Source: Thuidium tamariscinum
Lineage: Eukaryota > Streptophyta > Bryopsida > Hypnales > Thuidiaceae
Direction of reading: 5' to 3'
Assembly: GCA_947034885.2 (NCBI GenBank)
Contig: OX344755.2
Span: 28,403,052 to 28,467,051 of the forward strand
DNA length: 64,000 nt
Below are positions 44,751 through 55,165 of this stretch, piece after piece. Made by a program: the position numbers and the translations under genes. The notes under the pieces are model-generated. The model had not been told where the DNA came from, did no database searches, and saw only the letters and a program-made list of their open reading frames with translations. Numbering within the stretch: position 1 is the first letter of the stretch; the number at the start of each line of letters is the position of its first letter.

Positions 44751-45381
44751 TTGTATGATAGTCTATACGTAGGCAAAGAAGATGATAGCATTTGTGCTTC
44801 TGAGGTTTTATGCAGATCTCCAAGTGGATCCAAACCATAGAGTTCTTCTTTTTGATTTTTGAAAATCAATTTTGTAATATAGAACTCATTTTGAGATATC
44901 AATACACGACTTTCTTACATTTTATGTCTCCTGGAATACTTAAAACTGCAGACGTTGCACATGCCTTCAATGATCTTGACGTTGTTCCATCTCCATCTAA
45001 AAAAGACAAATCTGTTGAGCTGGTTTCCTCAAAGCCATCTGAACAAGAACATTCTATCAACGAGGACGATCTAGCTTTTCCAGATGAAGTTCAATCCCTG
45101 GAAGCGGCGTCTCCGACTTTAGGCGGACTTCCAGTCACGGACGCGACCCTCTTGGAGGTGGAGATCCCAACACCAGCGACTGTGGTTGCTGATGAAGTCA
45201 TAACAGTTCAGCCACTGCAGGTGTGTAATGTAGCTCTAACATGTATTTCTTGAATGGCAAGGTTTCCTCTTCGTTCTCTTTTATTTTCTGCGGACGGTTT
45301 TTTTTATGTTTCTTGAATCGTCAGTGGTCAATCCTGAGAAACCAATAGTGACTAGGCTGCCATTTCTCCGTTGCATAACAG
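41999..45381 (+). other. Four introns of the ParB/FCP1-like gene
   Basis: Introns run 41999-42131, 43485-43659, 44693-44951 and 45221-45381. Donors are AAG|GTAAAT, ATG|GTAAGA, CAG|GTGCCT and CAG|GTGTGT. Acceptors are TGTGCAG, TTGCAG, ACTGCAG and ATAACAG. All preserve the reading frame across the junction, which is the evidence for them. The first two introns each hold two copies of the TCGA palindrome and the third holds one. Confidence 0.7.
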
Positions 45382-46014
45382 GGATCAGACCCTGCGTGTC
45401 ATCATGGAGGAACGTCGGAGGATGTCCCGGTCCCATTGAGTTCCAGGGTGCTTGATAAGTGGTTGAATGTCATCCTGGACCTGAATGGGATCCTTTGTGT
45501 AACCGAAGACGCAAAGTCAAAGGGTTGGGCAAAGTCACTGCGTGACGCTAGGCAGACGCATTCGGCTACTCATCCCGCACTGGTGGGACCGAAGCTAGTG
45601 TATGTACGTCCGAACTGTGCAGAATTCTTGCGGCAATTATCTTCAATTGCACACGTCTCGGTGTGGAGTTCCATGAAGAAGCCCACGGTTGAGGAAATTT
45701 GTCTTTTCCTTTTTGAGGGATTAGAATTTCCAGATTTTATACTCGGGCAGAACTCGTGCACCACACTAAAATGCCGAGAAAACACCGGGTACCTCACGAC
45801 GTTCAAGGAACCGGGAACAACTAAGGAGCTATTCTTGAAGGACCTAAATCAGCTTTTTAGTAATCATCGAGGGAAGTTCACTAGTGCTAACACAATCATG
45901 GTTGACGACAGTCCGGTGAAGCACATTTTGAACAAACCAGAGAATGTGGTTCTGTCGGACACGTGGACTAGGGATGACGGGACGTCCGGACGTCCGGACG
46001 TCCACGAGACGTAG
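45382..46014 (+). CDS. FCP1/NLI-interacting-factor-like phosphatase domain (last exon)
   Basis: Entered after the acceptor CATAACAG in phase 0. It shows the FCP1/HAD order: a LDLNGILCVT motif in place of LDLDGTL, then VYVRPNCAEFLRQLSSIAHVSVWSS, then TIMVDDSPVKHILNKPENVV. The nucleophile Asp is kept, but the second Asp is Asn and the Thr is Ile, so phosphatase activity may be lost or altered; DLNG variants occur in plant relatives (recalled). The last residues (DDGTSGRPDVHET) are encoded by the start of the class B array. The natural C-terminus was therefore either replaced when the array arrived or ends near LSDTWTRD. Confidence 0.7.
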   Translation, partial: GSDPACHHGGTSEDVPVPLSSRVLDKWLNVILDLNGILCVTEDAKSKGWAKSLRDARQTHSATHPALVGPKLVYVRPNCAEFLRQLSSIAHVSVWSSMKKPTVEEICLFLFEGLEFPDFILGQNSCTTLKCRENTGYLTTFKEPGTTKELFLKDLNQLFSNHRGKFTSANTIMVDDSPVKHILNKPENVVLSDTWTRDDGTSGRPDVHET

Positions 46015-46440
46015 GCGCTAATCCTTGGACGTCCATTGACATTTGAAATTTTTTTTTACGTACGTCCAGCGGACGGACGACCGGACACTTCCGCGGACGG
46101 CATTTTGGACGGACACAGTGCGGACGGGCACGCCGCCGACTTGCGGACGGGCGGACACAGTGCGGACAGACTGCGGACGTCGTGCAGACGGGCGGATGGT
46201 GTGGAGAGCGTCCGCAGGCCGTCCGCACCCTGTCCGCCCGTCCGGAAGGCCGTCCGCAAGCCGTCCGCGTGTCCGCAGGCCGTCCGCACCGACGATGACA
46301 ACTTCTGGCCGCACGATCTCCCGTCCGCTCTGAAGGCCGTCCGATCTCGATGGAGACGTCGCCTGCCGTCCGCGAGTATAAGTAGCATCACGGACGGCTC
46401 ATTCAGGCACAATCGTCCGCCTTCCGAAGTGGGTAATCCA
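45975..46440 (+). promoter_or_regulatory. Class B GC-rich array with TATA box upstream of WCHI/VDWST copy 4
   Basis: It starts with tandem CGTCCGGA units, then has many GCGGACGG cores (about 46060-46200) followed by inverted GCCGTCCGC cores (about 46205-46375). TATAAGTA at about 46376 is followed by CATCACGGACGG. The ATG is about 220 bp on. The array begins within the final codons of the FCP1-like exon. Confidence 0.65.
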
Positions 46441-46596
46441 GTGCCTCGAGCTCTGTGAGCCCCTTTCATTTTAGTGAGATGGTTGTGATTAAAACTTGAA
46501 TACTTTCATAGTATTGAGTTTTAATTATTATTTGCTTTTGGGCGGCCCTGAAATTCCCATCACCCTAATTCTGGACTTTGGGGTAATTTTATTACC

Positions 46597-47676
46597 ATGC
46601 CTCGCAACGATAAACCAAAATCTAGTTCCAAGGGCAAATCCCAAGACATGAATTGGGAGGATTGGGCAAACCCTTTGTGTGTAGCAGAACTTGGATGGGA
46701 GGAGGAGCCGAAGAAATCTTGGGACTGCACAACATGCAAGAAGTACGTCAAAATGACGCACCTCTCAAAAATGTGGTCAAGAGAACGTGCTGAAAAGCAA
46801 GTTCGTCGTTGGGAGGGACAAATTTCGACGTGCCTAAGCAAGCACTTTGTCCACCGATATGAGGAAGTCACACGGTCAGCTGAAATACGTGACTCCAAAC
46901 CGAATGTGATGAACTACTCCAACATGGCCATGGTTTGGGCAGAGATTGTGCTCCACAAAGATGTGGATTGGCGCACAATTTACGGCAAAAATGTCCACGA
47001 ACTGCATCGTACTGATGCTGTTATTTATACGAGTTGGATTGGTATAAGTGATTGTATGCCAGAGTGGTCTAACCGAGGCCAACTTGGATATGCACCGGTT
47101 GTATTGCCGGATGCTGAGGATGATTGGTCAGAGGAGGAGGAGGAGGAGGAGAAGGATGCTTCAGCGCCTGTGTCATTTGGAGAGATACCTCGGCGTAGAC
47201 AAGAACGCGAAGACATCCAATACGAGCAAGAAATGCGAGATGCAATGCAACGAAGTCTCGAGGATCGTGGTCGACCACATGGGCATCATGGATCGGATCA
47301 ACATGACCATAGTGTTTATGGGACCCAAAATCGCCAAAGTGATCCACACTACAGTAATGACCCTCGAGGTGGCTATGGCAACTACCAAGGTAGCCAAGGA
47401 ACCACACGTGATTATGGTTCCAACCAAGGTAGTTCTCAGTACTATCCTGGATTCTCTGGAAGTAGTTCTTATAATGATACACGGCACAGGGGATCTCAGC
47501 GTGATGATTCAATTCCTCCTCCAACTTTTGGAGGACCTTACTATGGAAATTATGGGCATGGAGGTGCATCAAGCGGATCTGGAGACATATGGGGTGGTGG
47601 ACCATTTCTCGGGACTTTTGGATCTGGTTCAATTGGCCCAACTCGCAAAGATGACACCGATTCGGAATCTGAGTGA
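46597..47676 (+). CDS. WCHI/VDWST-domain protein with low-complexity tail (copy 4)
   Basis: 359 residues from the ATG at 46597. A short basic/Ser leader precedes the shared domain (about residues 25-135: KSWDCTTCKKYVKMTHLSKMW, FVHRYEEVTR, WAEIVLHKDVDWRTI). Here WCHI is replaced by MTHL, as in the closely similar gene at 57565 (MYHI). A run of Glu (DDWSEEEEEEEKD) near 175 follows, then a 130-residue Gly/Tyr/Ser/Gln/Asp-rich tail with GGYGNYQGSQG- and YYGNYGHGG-type repeats, like prion-like domains that drive condensates. It lacks the coiled coil and RING seen in its paralogues. A class B array lies upstream, and TR2 begins about 275 bp past the stop. Confidence 0.75.
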   Translation: MPRNDKPKSSSKGKSQDMNWEDWANPLCVAELGWEEEPKKSWDCTTCKKYVKMTHLSKMWSRERAEKQVRRWEGQISTCLSKHFVHRYEEVTRSAEIRDSKPNVMNYSNMAMVWAEIVLHKDVDWRTIYGKNVHELHRTDAVIYTSWIGISDCMPEWSNRGQLGYAPVVLPDAEDDWSEEEEEEEKDASAPVSFGEIPRRRQEREDIQYEQEMRDAMQRSLEDRGRPHGHHGSDQHDHSVYGTQNRQSDPHYSNDPRGGYGNYQGSQGTTRDYGSNQGSSQYYPGFSGSSSYNDTRHRGSQRDDSIPPPTFGGPYYGNYGHGGASSGSGDIWGGGPFLGTFGSGSIGPTRKDDTDSESE

Positions 47677-47949
47677 GGGTTTAGGGTTTGGAAGATTGTA
47701 GCGAAACAATGGTTGCTTTAAAATAGAAATATAGTAATTAGCAATCGATTTTTGTATATTCTTGCCATAGGATATAGATTGGCATAAGGACGATATGAGG
47801 ATGTTCGCCATTTTTTGAATATAAATTTTGAGTATGCCTATTTGTAAATTCCGATCCAATTATGTCCCATTTTCTTTGTGAAGCTTCTATGCTTCCTCCT
47901 TATTTCCAAAGCTGTGAGTTTGTGTGTTCATTATGTTTGCCCCAAAAAC

Positions 47950-48645
47950 AAATTAACCCCTAAGTTACCAAGGCATTTTCTGACTATCAAACCACTGAAA
48001 ACTGCCATTTCTGCTGCAATCACTCAAGAAACCTAAGAACACTTTTTTTCTTAGAATCTAACCGTAGAATCTTGTACTTCACTTCTCTAACAACATGTGG
48101 TAAAAATTTCATGAAGTTTAACCGTACGGATTGGAAGATATGAGCATTCAAAGTTGGAAAACAAAGTTTTTTTCAACTACGCCCTGCAATTTCAGGTGAC
48201 TTTGATGGCCATTTCTGGATTTTTTTTGCAGTACACACCATGAGGTCAAAATTTTTTATCTTCAGCATTTGAGTTGAGAGTTCGTAAAAAAAATTTTACA
48301 ATGCCAACACTTGATTTCCACATTAAAAAAAATTGTTAAGTAGAAGTAGGTCCAAAGTTGAAGAAAAAACTGAATTCTTAATAGCCCTTATATTGAATAA
48401 AAAAACCATAATCCGAACGGTGGGATTGTTCTTGAAAACAAACTTAAGCTTTAAGAAAAAAAAAATGGTACAAATTTAAAATTGCACTCAAAAATAAATT
48501 CTACAAGCTGTTTAGGGTTGAAGATGTGTACATTGTCCAAAAACCAAGACTGTCCATAACTTTCTCATTATTAGTCCAAATAGGATGAATCAAAGCTTCA
48601 AATGGACACAAAAACTAAATTGGTGACAGGTCTTGCATCAAATTG
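47950..48645 (+). repeat. TR2 repeat, left arm of a large inverted repeat
   Basis: It aligns over about 690 bp with the reverse complement of 50690-51365. Shared blocks include ACCGTAGRATCTTGTACTT, AAAAATTTCATGAAGTTT, ACGGATTGGAAGATATGAGC, TGTCCATAACTTTCTCATT and GAATCAAAGCTTCA. It follows copy 4 in gene orientation. Confidence 0.8.
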
Positions 48646-48649
48646 AAAC

Positions 48650-50505
48650 GCATTAATTCCAATGGTGAAACCGTTTTCAAAAAAAAAAAAAAAAAATTAT
48701 GCAATTCTCTATTCAACTATTACAATGGATGTAATGCTTCTTCTTCTAAAAAGTCTACTGTTATTGCTTGAAAAACAAGAAGATTCATAGCCGTTACAAC
48801 GTCCTAGGCAATGAAAATAAATTAAGTTTCTCTACGTAGAAAAAACTGCTATTAAAAAAAAAATGTAATTTTCAAAATCATGCTTGTTTTTCTTTCTATT
48901 GCCTACATTGCGCCTTAGGGGGAATAAATTTTCTCTCAAATTACAATTGAAATAAAATTATATTACCAAAAACCCGATCAATTTTCCCATACCGAAGAAG
49001 GCCCAGAATTTGTTGCCACTAATTTAGTTGAAGTGTACTTCTTCAACACTTCAATATCCCAAACCTTCCAAAGTCCTTGAATATATAGGACTCCTGAGAC
49101 TATAGAATTAGTACTTTAGTAGATCTTCACATTGTTTTCTTTTAACAAATAATGAACAAGTTCAAAAGGCCGATACATTTTGAACCCCTATAACCCCAAT
49201 GGATTAGGACAAAACCCAAATGTGTTATAAAATATTAACATTACGATTGTTTTGAAGTTAGTATCAAAGAAGAATTAGAAGATAATGTAAAGCACAAAAA
49301 AAAGACAGTACACATCCAATCGAAGTAAAGAAAAAATTCCGATTATTTTTAAATAAATGTTGAATATAAACTTTCAATACCTCACCAAAATACTATTTCG
49401 ATTGTCACGGTTCGAAATTCTTCTTGATTGGTGTAAATTCTGTTTTTTATTGACTTATAAAGAAATGCAAAATATTCAACCTCTAACAGCACAAGGTATT
49501 AAGGGCCGGTTTATATTGGGCCTGGGGCTGAATGGAAAGTCGGCCGGATTTGCCTTCAATCCGGCCTTCTATCCGGCCCTAATTTTCCCATCCGGCCCTA
49601 GTTAATATAAACCCCTTGGGCTGGATTCTAGGGCGCAATTTCTAATTCATGTTCTCTTAGATTCTCTCAATGCTCAATGAAATCAATTAAAAAAAATTTT
49701 AAAAACTTAAAAATATGCGTGCTTATCTTTTCTCTACCTCTAATCTTTATAGAAAAATAAACAACAAAATTTTTGTTTGTGTTTCTCTATTTTCTTCCAA
49801 TTTATTTTACTTCCAAAATAAAAACATTGTTTTTCTACAAATTTTTTACCTTCCAAATTAGTGGGAGGTGGTGCAAATTTAATTAGACCATTCAAAGATG
49901 TATAAGATGGACTATCAAGGAAAAAAATTCATTGAAATTTCATACTATCTAGCAGACCAGCACTAGAATGGCTATAGAAAGAGGTTTTAGATGTTTGAAA
50001 GGAAGATGGAGGATTCGATGTGCTACTAATTTACAAAATTGATTTATGCGAAAATATAAAATGACTTCAATCAAATGCCAAATTCAACTTCACTCTTCCT
50101 AGTTCCTACAATTTTTTGAAAATTGTTTGAAGGAGCTCAAATTCTTTGAAAAGTCAATAAGATATGAAATAGTAGCTTGAAAAGTAGACTAGCATATTTT
50201 AATAAAACTATTTTGAAACATAAAAATATAATATAGTATCCAAATGTTGCGTTCTTTGGTCTATAGGAAATTCCTTTTACATTCCAACTCCCAAGTTCCC
50301 AACAATGAAGTAGAAAAATATGAACTATTTGTAATGGTAACTTTTAGCAAGTAAACAATTAAATTTATTCAAATTGTTAAACACAATAATTTTTTTTTAA
50401 ATTTAACCATATGAGGTTTATTTATTTATTTTAAAAACTATTATGTTATTATTATGAAGATTAAAATTATTTAAATAATTGTTTGACCTCAATTTCTAAT
50501 GAATC
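48650..50505. other. AT-rich loop between the two TR2 arms
   Basis: No gene. One GC-rich palindromic segment lies at about 49500-49625; the rest is AT-rich with a diverged TR2-like stretch near 48640-48690. Confidence 0.4.
49500..49625. repeat. Short GGCCGG-rich palindromic element
   Basis: It begins with GGGCCGGTTTATATTGGGCC and ends with an inverted GGCCCTAGTTAATATAAACC form, with four GCCGG or CCGGC units between. It looks like a small fold-back or MITE, though no target duplication could be set. Confidence 0.5.
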
Positions 50506-50509
50506 TTTT

Positions 50510-51365
50510 TGAAAATTTCTCATAAGATAGTAAAACTGATTAGCTTCATGGGAATGTAAATTTTATTTCAATTGGTGACCGGGAGAAAACGTTATACCAC
50601 AAAAAGCCCAAATTTTCATTCGCCGGGCAGAATTTTATTTTTTGCAAAAAGTCAGAATTTAATTTTTTTATTTAATTTTTCTAAAATAATATAATATTGC
50701 TTACATGTGAAGCTTTGATTCACTCTTTTTGGACTTACAATGAGAAAGTTATGGACAATCTTGTTTTTCGGTCAATCTAAACAATTTCTTGAAAAAATAA
50801 CTTATAGGAATACATGATTCATTTAAAAATGCAGTTTTCACTATTTTTCAAAACAAATTGTTGGACAGGGTAAGGTTTACTTTCTAAAACAATCTCACCA
50901 TTGGGATTATTGTATTTAGATCCCATCTTAGAGTTATTAACCATTCGTTTTTTCTTTCAATCTTGGACCTACATCTACTTAACAATTGCAAAAGAATGAA
51001 AATCAAGTGTTTTTGTGTGAAATTTTTTTCCTAGACTCTCAACTCAATTTCTTGACACAAAAAATTATAGATTCAAATTCTTCAATGCGATTTTTTAATA
51101 CAAATTCCAGTCAAAGTCATCTGAAATTGCAAACCGCAGTTCAAAAAACTTGTATTTCCCACTGTGAATGCTCATATCTTCCAATCTGTACGGTCAAACT
51201 TCATGAAATTTTTACCACTTAATCCCAATCAAGTTAAGTACAAGATCCTACGGTTAGATCCTTAAATTTTTTTTTTTTTTTTTTTCTTCGATGAATGCAA
51301 CAGAATTGGCAATTTCGAGAGTTTATTGACAAAAAGAAGGCCTTGGTCCTTTAGGGGTAAGAAGG
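50510..51365 (-). repeat. TR2 repeat, right arm, 3' of the kinase-like gene
   Basis: The reverse complement matches 47950-48645 and also 61535-62275, where the inner part (CCCGGCGA...GGTCACCAATTG...CATTCCCA) is shared as well. Since the kinase-like gene is on the minus strand, the repeat again follows the gene in the gene's own direction. A T-tract at 51271-51290 expands this copy. Confidence 0.78.
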
Positions 51366-51852
51366 ATTTCCCAATTAATGTACAATTTCATTTTAAAAAT
51401 CTAATTGACATAGCAATAGAGTTATCGATATGGATGTAACCATGGGTCATACTTTAAAATTTTAAACTAGAAGTGACACATGTAACCCTAAGATCTTCTA
51501 GTGCACCAATTGGGAGATGTACACAAAATTCCAGAAAAATTAGTAAGTCCCATAGGGCCTAATGTTCATCTTACAAATCAAAATGGAATTATTCAAAACT
51601 TTCCAAGTAGATCAAAATCTAAAGAACCAATACTTCAAGGCTTCAAGGGTCAACTCATCATGACAGGTTCCAAAAGACCAAAACATGCAAAAACAAATGT
51701 GAGATAGAAGTGAATTGCACATATATTTGGGAAAATTTGTAATGCACACATCTTTTTAAGATATAGTTGAGGACTTGAAGTACATAGGGATATATTTCCT
51801 TGCCGGTACATCTATTCAATACTTATGTACTTCTACGTAAAACACTAAAATA

Positions 51853-53340
51853 CTAATATGAATGGCGGAAATGTTCATCTGGGATAGGCCAATTGTAACC
51901 TGGGCCAGTAAATCGTTGGACGATTTTAGTCAAACTTACTGCCCTCTCTACATCTGTAGAACACAGAAGTTCCAAATAATTATGAAACACAAGTCCTAAC
52001 TCATGGTGGCTCCACTTCGTATGTCCTCTGTTATCACGATGGAGCGCCGCGTACTCCTTGGACATGCATTGCTTGTTGATCTGTTGAGCTAGTTTACCAA
52101 CCGCAAACTCTTCTGATTTACATGATAAATGTGGAATCGTTTCCACATCTGCATCTTTCTTATGCACATACACAATAGACGGATCCACCCACCATCTTCT
52201 TTGCAAAGCTTCTTTCTTCTCACTTTCAGATGTGAAAGTGTACAAGGATTTGGGTGGATCACTATGTACGGTAGTCATGCCCCAATCGCAAACCCCAATA
52301 TATACACGTGACTCATCATCCGGAAAGTGAAACATGATGTTGTCCGGCGAGAGATCGTTGTGTAGATGCCCCGCTTGATGCACCGCATGCAAAATGTGCA
52401 CCAATGCCCATGCGAGCTCCGTTCGTTTCCTTCTCCATCGAGCTAGAAAGAATGCTCGATTCACCTCTTCGGGTGATGGCTTGGAATAAGCCAATCGAAT
52501 GTGAATGTCATCTGGATAGTCCCTATCCATGTTCAACATTTGCCTCAACGTTCCACCATTCCACCAATACATGTACCCTTCATTGTTTGTTCCATGGACT
52601 GCTGCGAATCGTATAACTCCGTCATGTGGAATCCGCACTGCCATTGACTCGTTCTGGTGTTCCAACTTTGCGAGTTGAGGCCTCAAGCGTTGTTGATGCG
52701 ATACCTTCGCTGCAAACTCCCAAGAGGCAGGTATCTCAGCACATCCTTCAATTCGCACCCTCTGTATTGTTGCATAGCCCCCCTTCAAGACCGTACTGTC
52801 TTGTGGAATCACCCTTGCGGTAATGGGCAATGCCACAAGATGCCGCCGCCCACGTTGCAATTCTAGAGCTCCTTCATCCGTGTTCCACCACCCCAATGAT
52901 CCTTGTCCCTTCCGTTTCCTAGCATTCTTTGTAAATGGAGCACATCGTTGTACAAACAAGTCCGCCTTCAAAATGACTTCTTCAAATGTGGGATCATCCA
53001 CCCGATGTTCCTTCCCGTACTTTGTCAATACCACTTTGGCATTCCACAATGAATCTTGCACCCTGTTCTGCAGAAACCTTTGGAAGCCTCTCTTCTCCGT
53101 TTCATGAATCCATCCTGGAATAAAGAGAGCATCCGTCATCCTCTTCGTCATATCCGATTTGAACTTCTCAATGCACTCCTCTTCGTATCGGATGTACTTG
53201 GTATCAAGGGATGCAATGCTCTCCTCCTCATAAAACTGCACTATGATACGGATGACATATGCCTTGCAATCATCCGAAGGCATGCCCTCAATGTCTAGCG
53301 CTACCGGTTTTGCCTTTGCTACCTTCTTTCCTTTCGGCAT
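51853..53340 (-). CDS. Protein kinase-like protein (right copy)
   Basis: 495 residues from the ATG at 53340 (a TTG-led extension upstream is not needed). It parallels the gene at 14677. An N-terminal half without a named family is followed by a glycine-rich LKGGYATIQRV, a lysine in WEFAAKV, a YMYWWNGGTLRQMLNMDR segment and a catalytic loop HNDLSPDN (H327, D329). CDWG stands where CDFG is expected, followed by RRWWVDPSIVY in place of an APE motif, and then EEFAVGKL. The lysine and both aspartates remain, so activity is possible, but the degenerate DFG and APE motifs make it less canonical than the left copy. The substrate is unknown. A class B array lies upstream and TR2 downstream. Confidence 0.78.
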   Translation of the reverse strand: MPKGKKVAKAKPVALDIEGMPSDDCKAYVIRIIVQFYEEESIASLDTKYIRYEEECIEKFKSDMTKRMTDALFIPGWIHETEKRGFQRFLQNRVQDSLWNAKVVLTKYGKEHRVDDPTFEEVILKADLFVQRCAPFTKNARKRKGQGSLGWWNTDEGALELQRGRRHLVALPITARVIPQDSTVLKGGYATIQRVRIEGCAEIPASWEFAAKVSHQQRLRPQLAKLEHQNESMAVRIPHDGVIRFAAVHGTNNEGYMYWWNGGTLRQMLNMDRDYPDDIHIRLAYSKPSPEEVNRAFFLARWRRKRTELAWALVHILHAVHQAGHLHNDLSPDNIMFHFPDDESRVYIGVCDWGMTTVHSDPPKSLYTFTSESEKKEALQRRWWVDPSIVYVHKKDADVETIPHLSCKSEEFAVGKLAQQINKQCMSKEYAALHRDNRGHTKWSHHELGLVFHNYLELLCSTDVERAVSLTKIVQRFTGPGYNWPIPDEHFRHSY

Positions 53341-53524
53341 CGTGATCAAATCAATGATAAGAGTTTAAAAACTCTTGATTTCAAGCACAATGCACAAAAG
53401 ATATACAAAAAAAGGGCAACAAGTTGACCCTAAATCCCACTCCTAACTTCCCTTAGAAAGGAGCCAATGGAGGATTAACCACCAAGCTCTCCGCTCTCTC
53501 TTGTGAAACACAAGGGGGAAGATA

Positions 53525-53795
53525 AGAATGCGGTTGCGGACGGGCCGTCCGCCTATCTTATACCTTGCGGACGGACCGACCCGTCCGCAACCTCGTCGGG
53601 GCCGTCCGATCTGTCCGCCTCGCCTCGTCAGGGCCGTCCGATCGCGCTGGCCGTCCGATCGGGGCCGTCCGCGTTGCCTCGTTAGGGCCGTCCGATCGCA
53701 CTGGCCGTCCGACCGGGGCCGTCCGCCTCGTCGTCCTCGGGGCCGTCCTTGGGGCCGTCCGATCACTGTGGCCGTCCGATCGGACGGCCCCGGGG
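53525..53795 (-). promoter_or_regulatory. Class B GC-rich array with TATA box upstream of the right kinase-like gene
   Basis: About a dozen CCGTCCG cores on the plus strand, in GGCCGTCCGATCG and GGGGCCGTCCG contexts, so the gene strand reads CGGACGGCCCC. A TATAAG box (complement of about 53558-53563) is at the gene-proximal end, about 220 bp before the ATG. Confidence 0.65.
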
Positions 53796-53799
53796 CATT

Positions 53800-55160
53800 C
53801 CAACTTCAAAATTTCATAACTAATTCTACGAAGCTTTAAAAAATACAAAACCAAATGGGGTACACATCAATTCCACTTGTCTTGAAAGAGAATATTTTTT
53901 AGAACTACCTCAAGAAGTTTTACCTACCTATTATTTACTTTTAATCCTTCAATGGTCAATTGTCCTTGAAAGATATGTGCAATTAGCATGTAAACCAAGT
54001 TCTTTGGAACTTTGTGGAACTATGTCAAATTAGTTATGAATTTTTAGAGTTGAAATGGCATGGGGACCTAAAATCGCCCACCTCCTAAAATGTACATTGT
54101 TTGCACATTGCTGAAGTGCACAGGAAAACAACATGTTTAAATAACTTACATTTGAAGAAGTGGGTGGTCTTCGGTCTTGAGCACTTTTAGGACCTCCTCT
54201 CATTTACTGATTGCACAACCTGTTTGTATACCATATTCAGGTTTTAGAATTGTGAATAAAACATTTGTTATGATAAAAACAGATATGCTTTTTTGATTCC
54301 TAGTATCTTAGTTTCTTATATATAATATTTTATTTTTAGAATTTGGAAAAAATTGTAGTGTAATCGTATTTATTACTTAAAAAAATTGACCTTTAAATTG
54401 TATGACTATGCGTAGAATATGTTTGAAAAAAAATATCAATATAGAAATCCATTATGAACACTTCTGTTTTCATGTGTAAAATAAAACAATGTGGTCTCAT
54501 TAGTCCTTTATTATGTTTATTTTGAAGATGTCAATTCAAAAATTATTATGTCTACAAATTTCAATCTATAACCCCTAAACAACGGAAAAAAAATTGAAGC
54601 AACTTATAAAAATTTGAACATAAATTAGTGCGAAGTTCATGGATGGAGTGATTGACTCTAACTTATTTCACTTTCTTTTGATGTGGATGGGATTCTAATT
54701 CATGAAAACTTGAACATAAAATAGTGCAACAATGCTAGTAAATGAGCATGAACACGAGCATGTGAACTCCTAATATGTATATAAGTAGTTATACTTCCAC
54801 CTAAGAAGGTATTTATAGTAAAAATACCTACAATATAGGGCTCTATAATATAAATACACTCTTATTATACAAGGTTTCTATAGTGTAAACAACTACATTA
54901 CAGGTGCATCATCTTTGAGGCTTACAAGCTCACAGTTAGGGCATAAATTTGACACCCTAGCCAAATTTCTAGGGGACACCGTGGTCAAAATTTTGGGTGT
55001 CAAAAGGACACCCTTGTCCAATTTTTGGGTGTCCCTCATTTTCCATACATTTTTTTTGGTGAGTTTGAATATTATCAATTTTGAAAAATTTGTAATACCA
55101 ATATGAATTTTTTGTTGCACATGAAAAGAGTCACTATATACCATAGCGTACAAAAGAAAA
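53800..55160. other. Gene-free AT-rich DNA
   Basis: No gene is supported. Around 54949-55035 GACACCC and GGGTGTC alternate five times, forming overlapping small hairpins. This may be the end of the hAT fragment that follows, but no target duplication was identified. Confidence 0.4.
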
Positions 55161-55165
55161 CAAAC

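Larger units (their letters stand above)
40562..46014 (+). pseudogene. Five-exon gene with ParB-like and FCP1-like segments and four in-frame stops
   Basis: Exons 40562-41998, 42132-43484, 43660-44692, 44952-45220 and 45382-46014 join with GT-AG introns in phases 0, 0, 1 and 0 into one frame of 1575 codons. The frame is broken only by TAG 40754, TAG 41393, TAG 42549 and TGA 43386. Exon 1 has a ParB/sulfiredoxin-like stretch (ISIDKLISAP, NIRSHEERLVEDM, FYIVNGQYSVSASKLM, LRTISAYYNRVNHF). Exons 2-3 recall the N4/N6 DNA-methylase fold, with a FGIIDFRYTP segment where DPPY is expected, a SWLFICGD strand, and a VLTLFAGSKLTCALM glycine-loop-like stretch spanning the exon 2-3 junction; this reading is tentative. 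Exon 3 continues with acidic and basic linkers. Exon 5 is an FCP1/NLI-like phosphatase domain. The gene is probably nuclear. Whether it is a young pseudogene or is translated by readthrough is open. Confidence 0.55.

Noticed and set aside
47048-47701. 217-residue plus-strand frame and the 190-residue minus frame at 47069
   Set aside because: They overlap copy 4 in other frames and only mirror its low-complexity tail.
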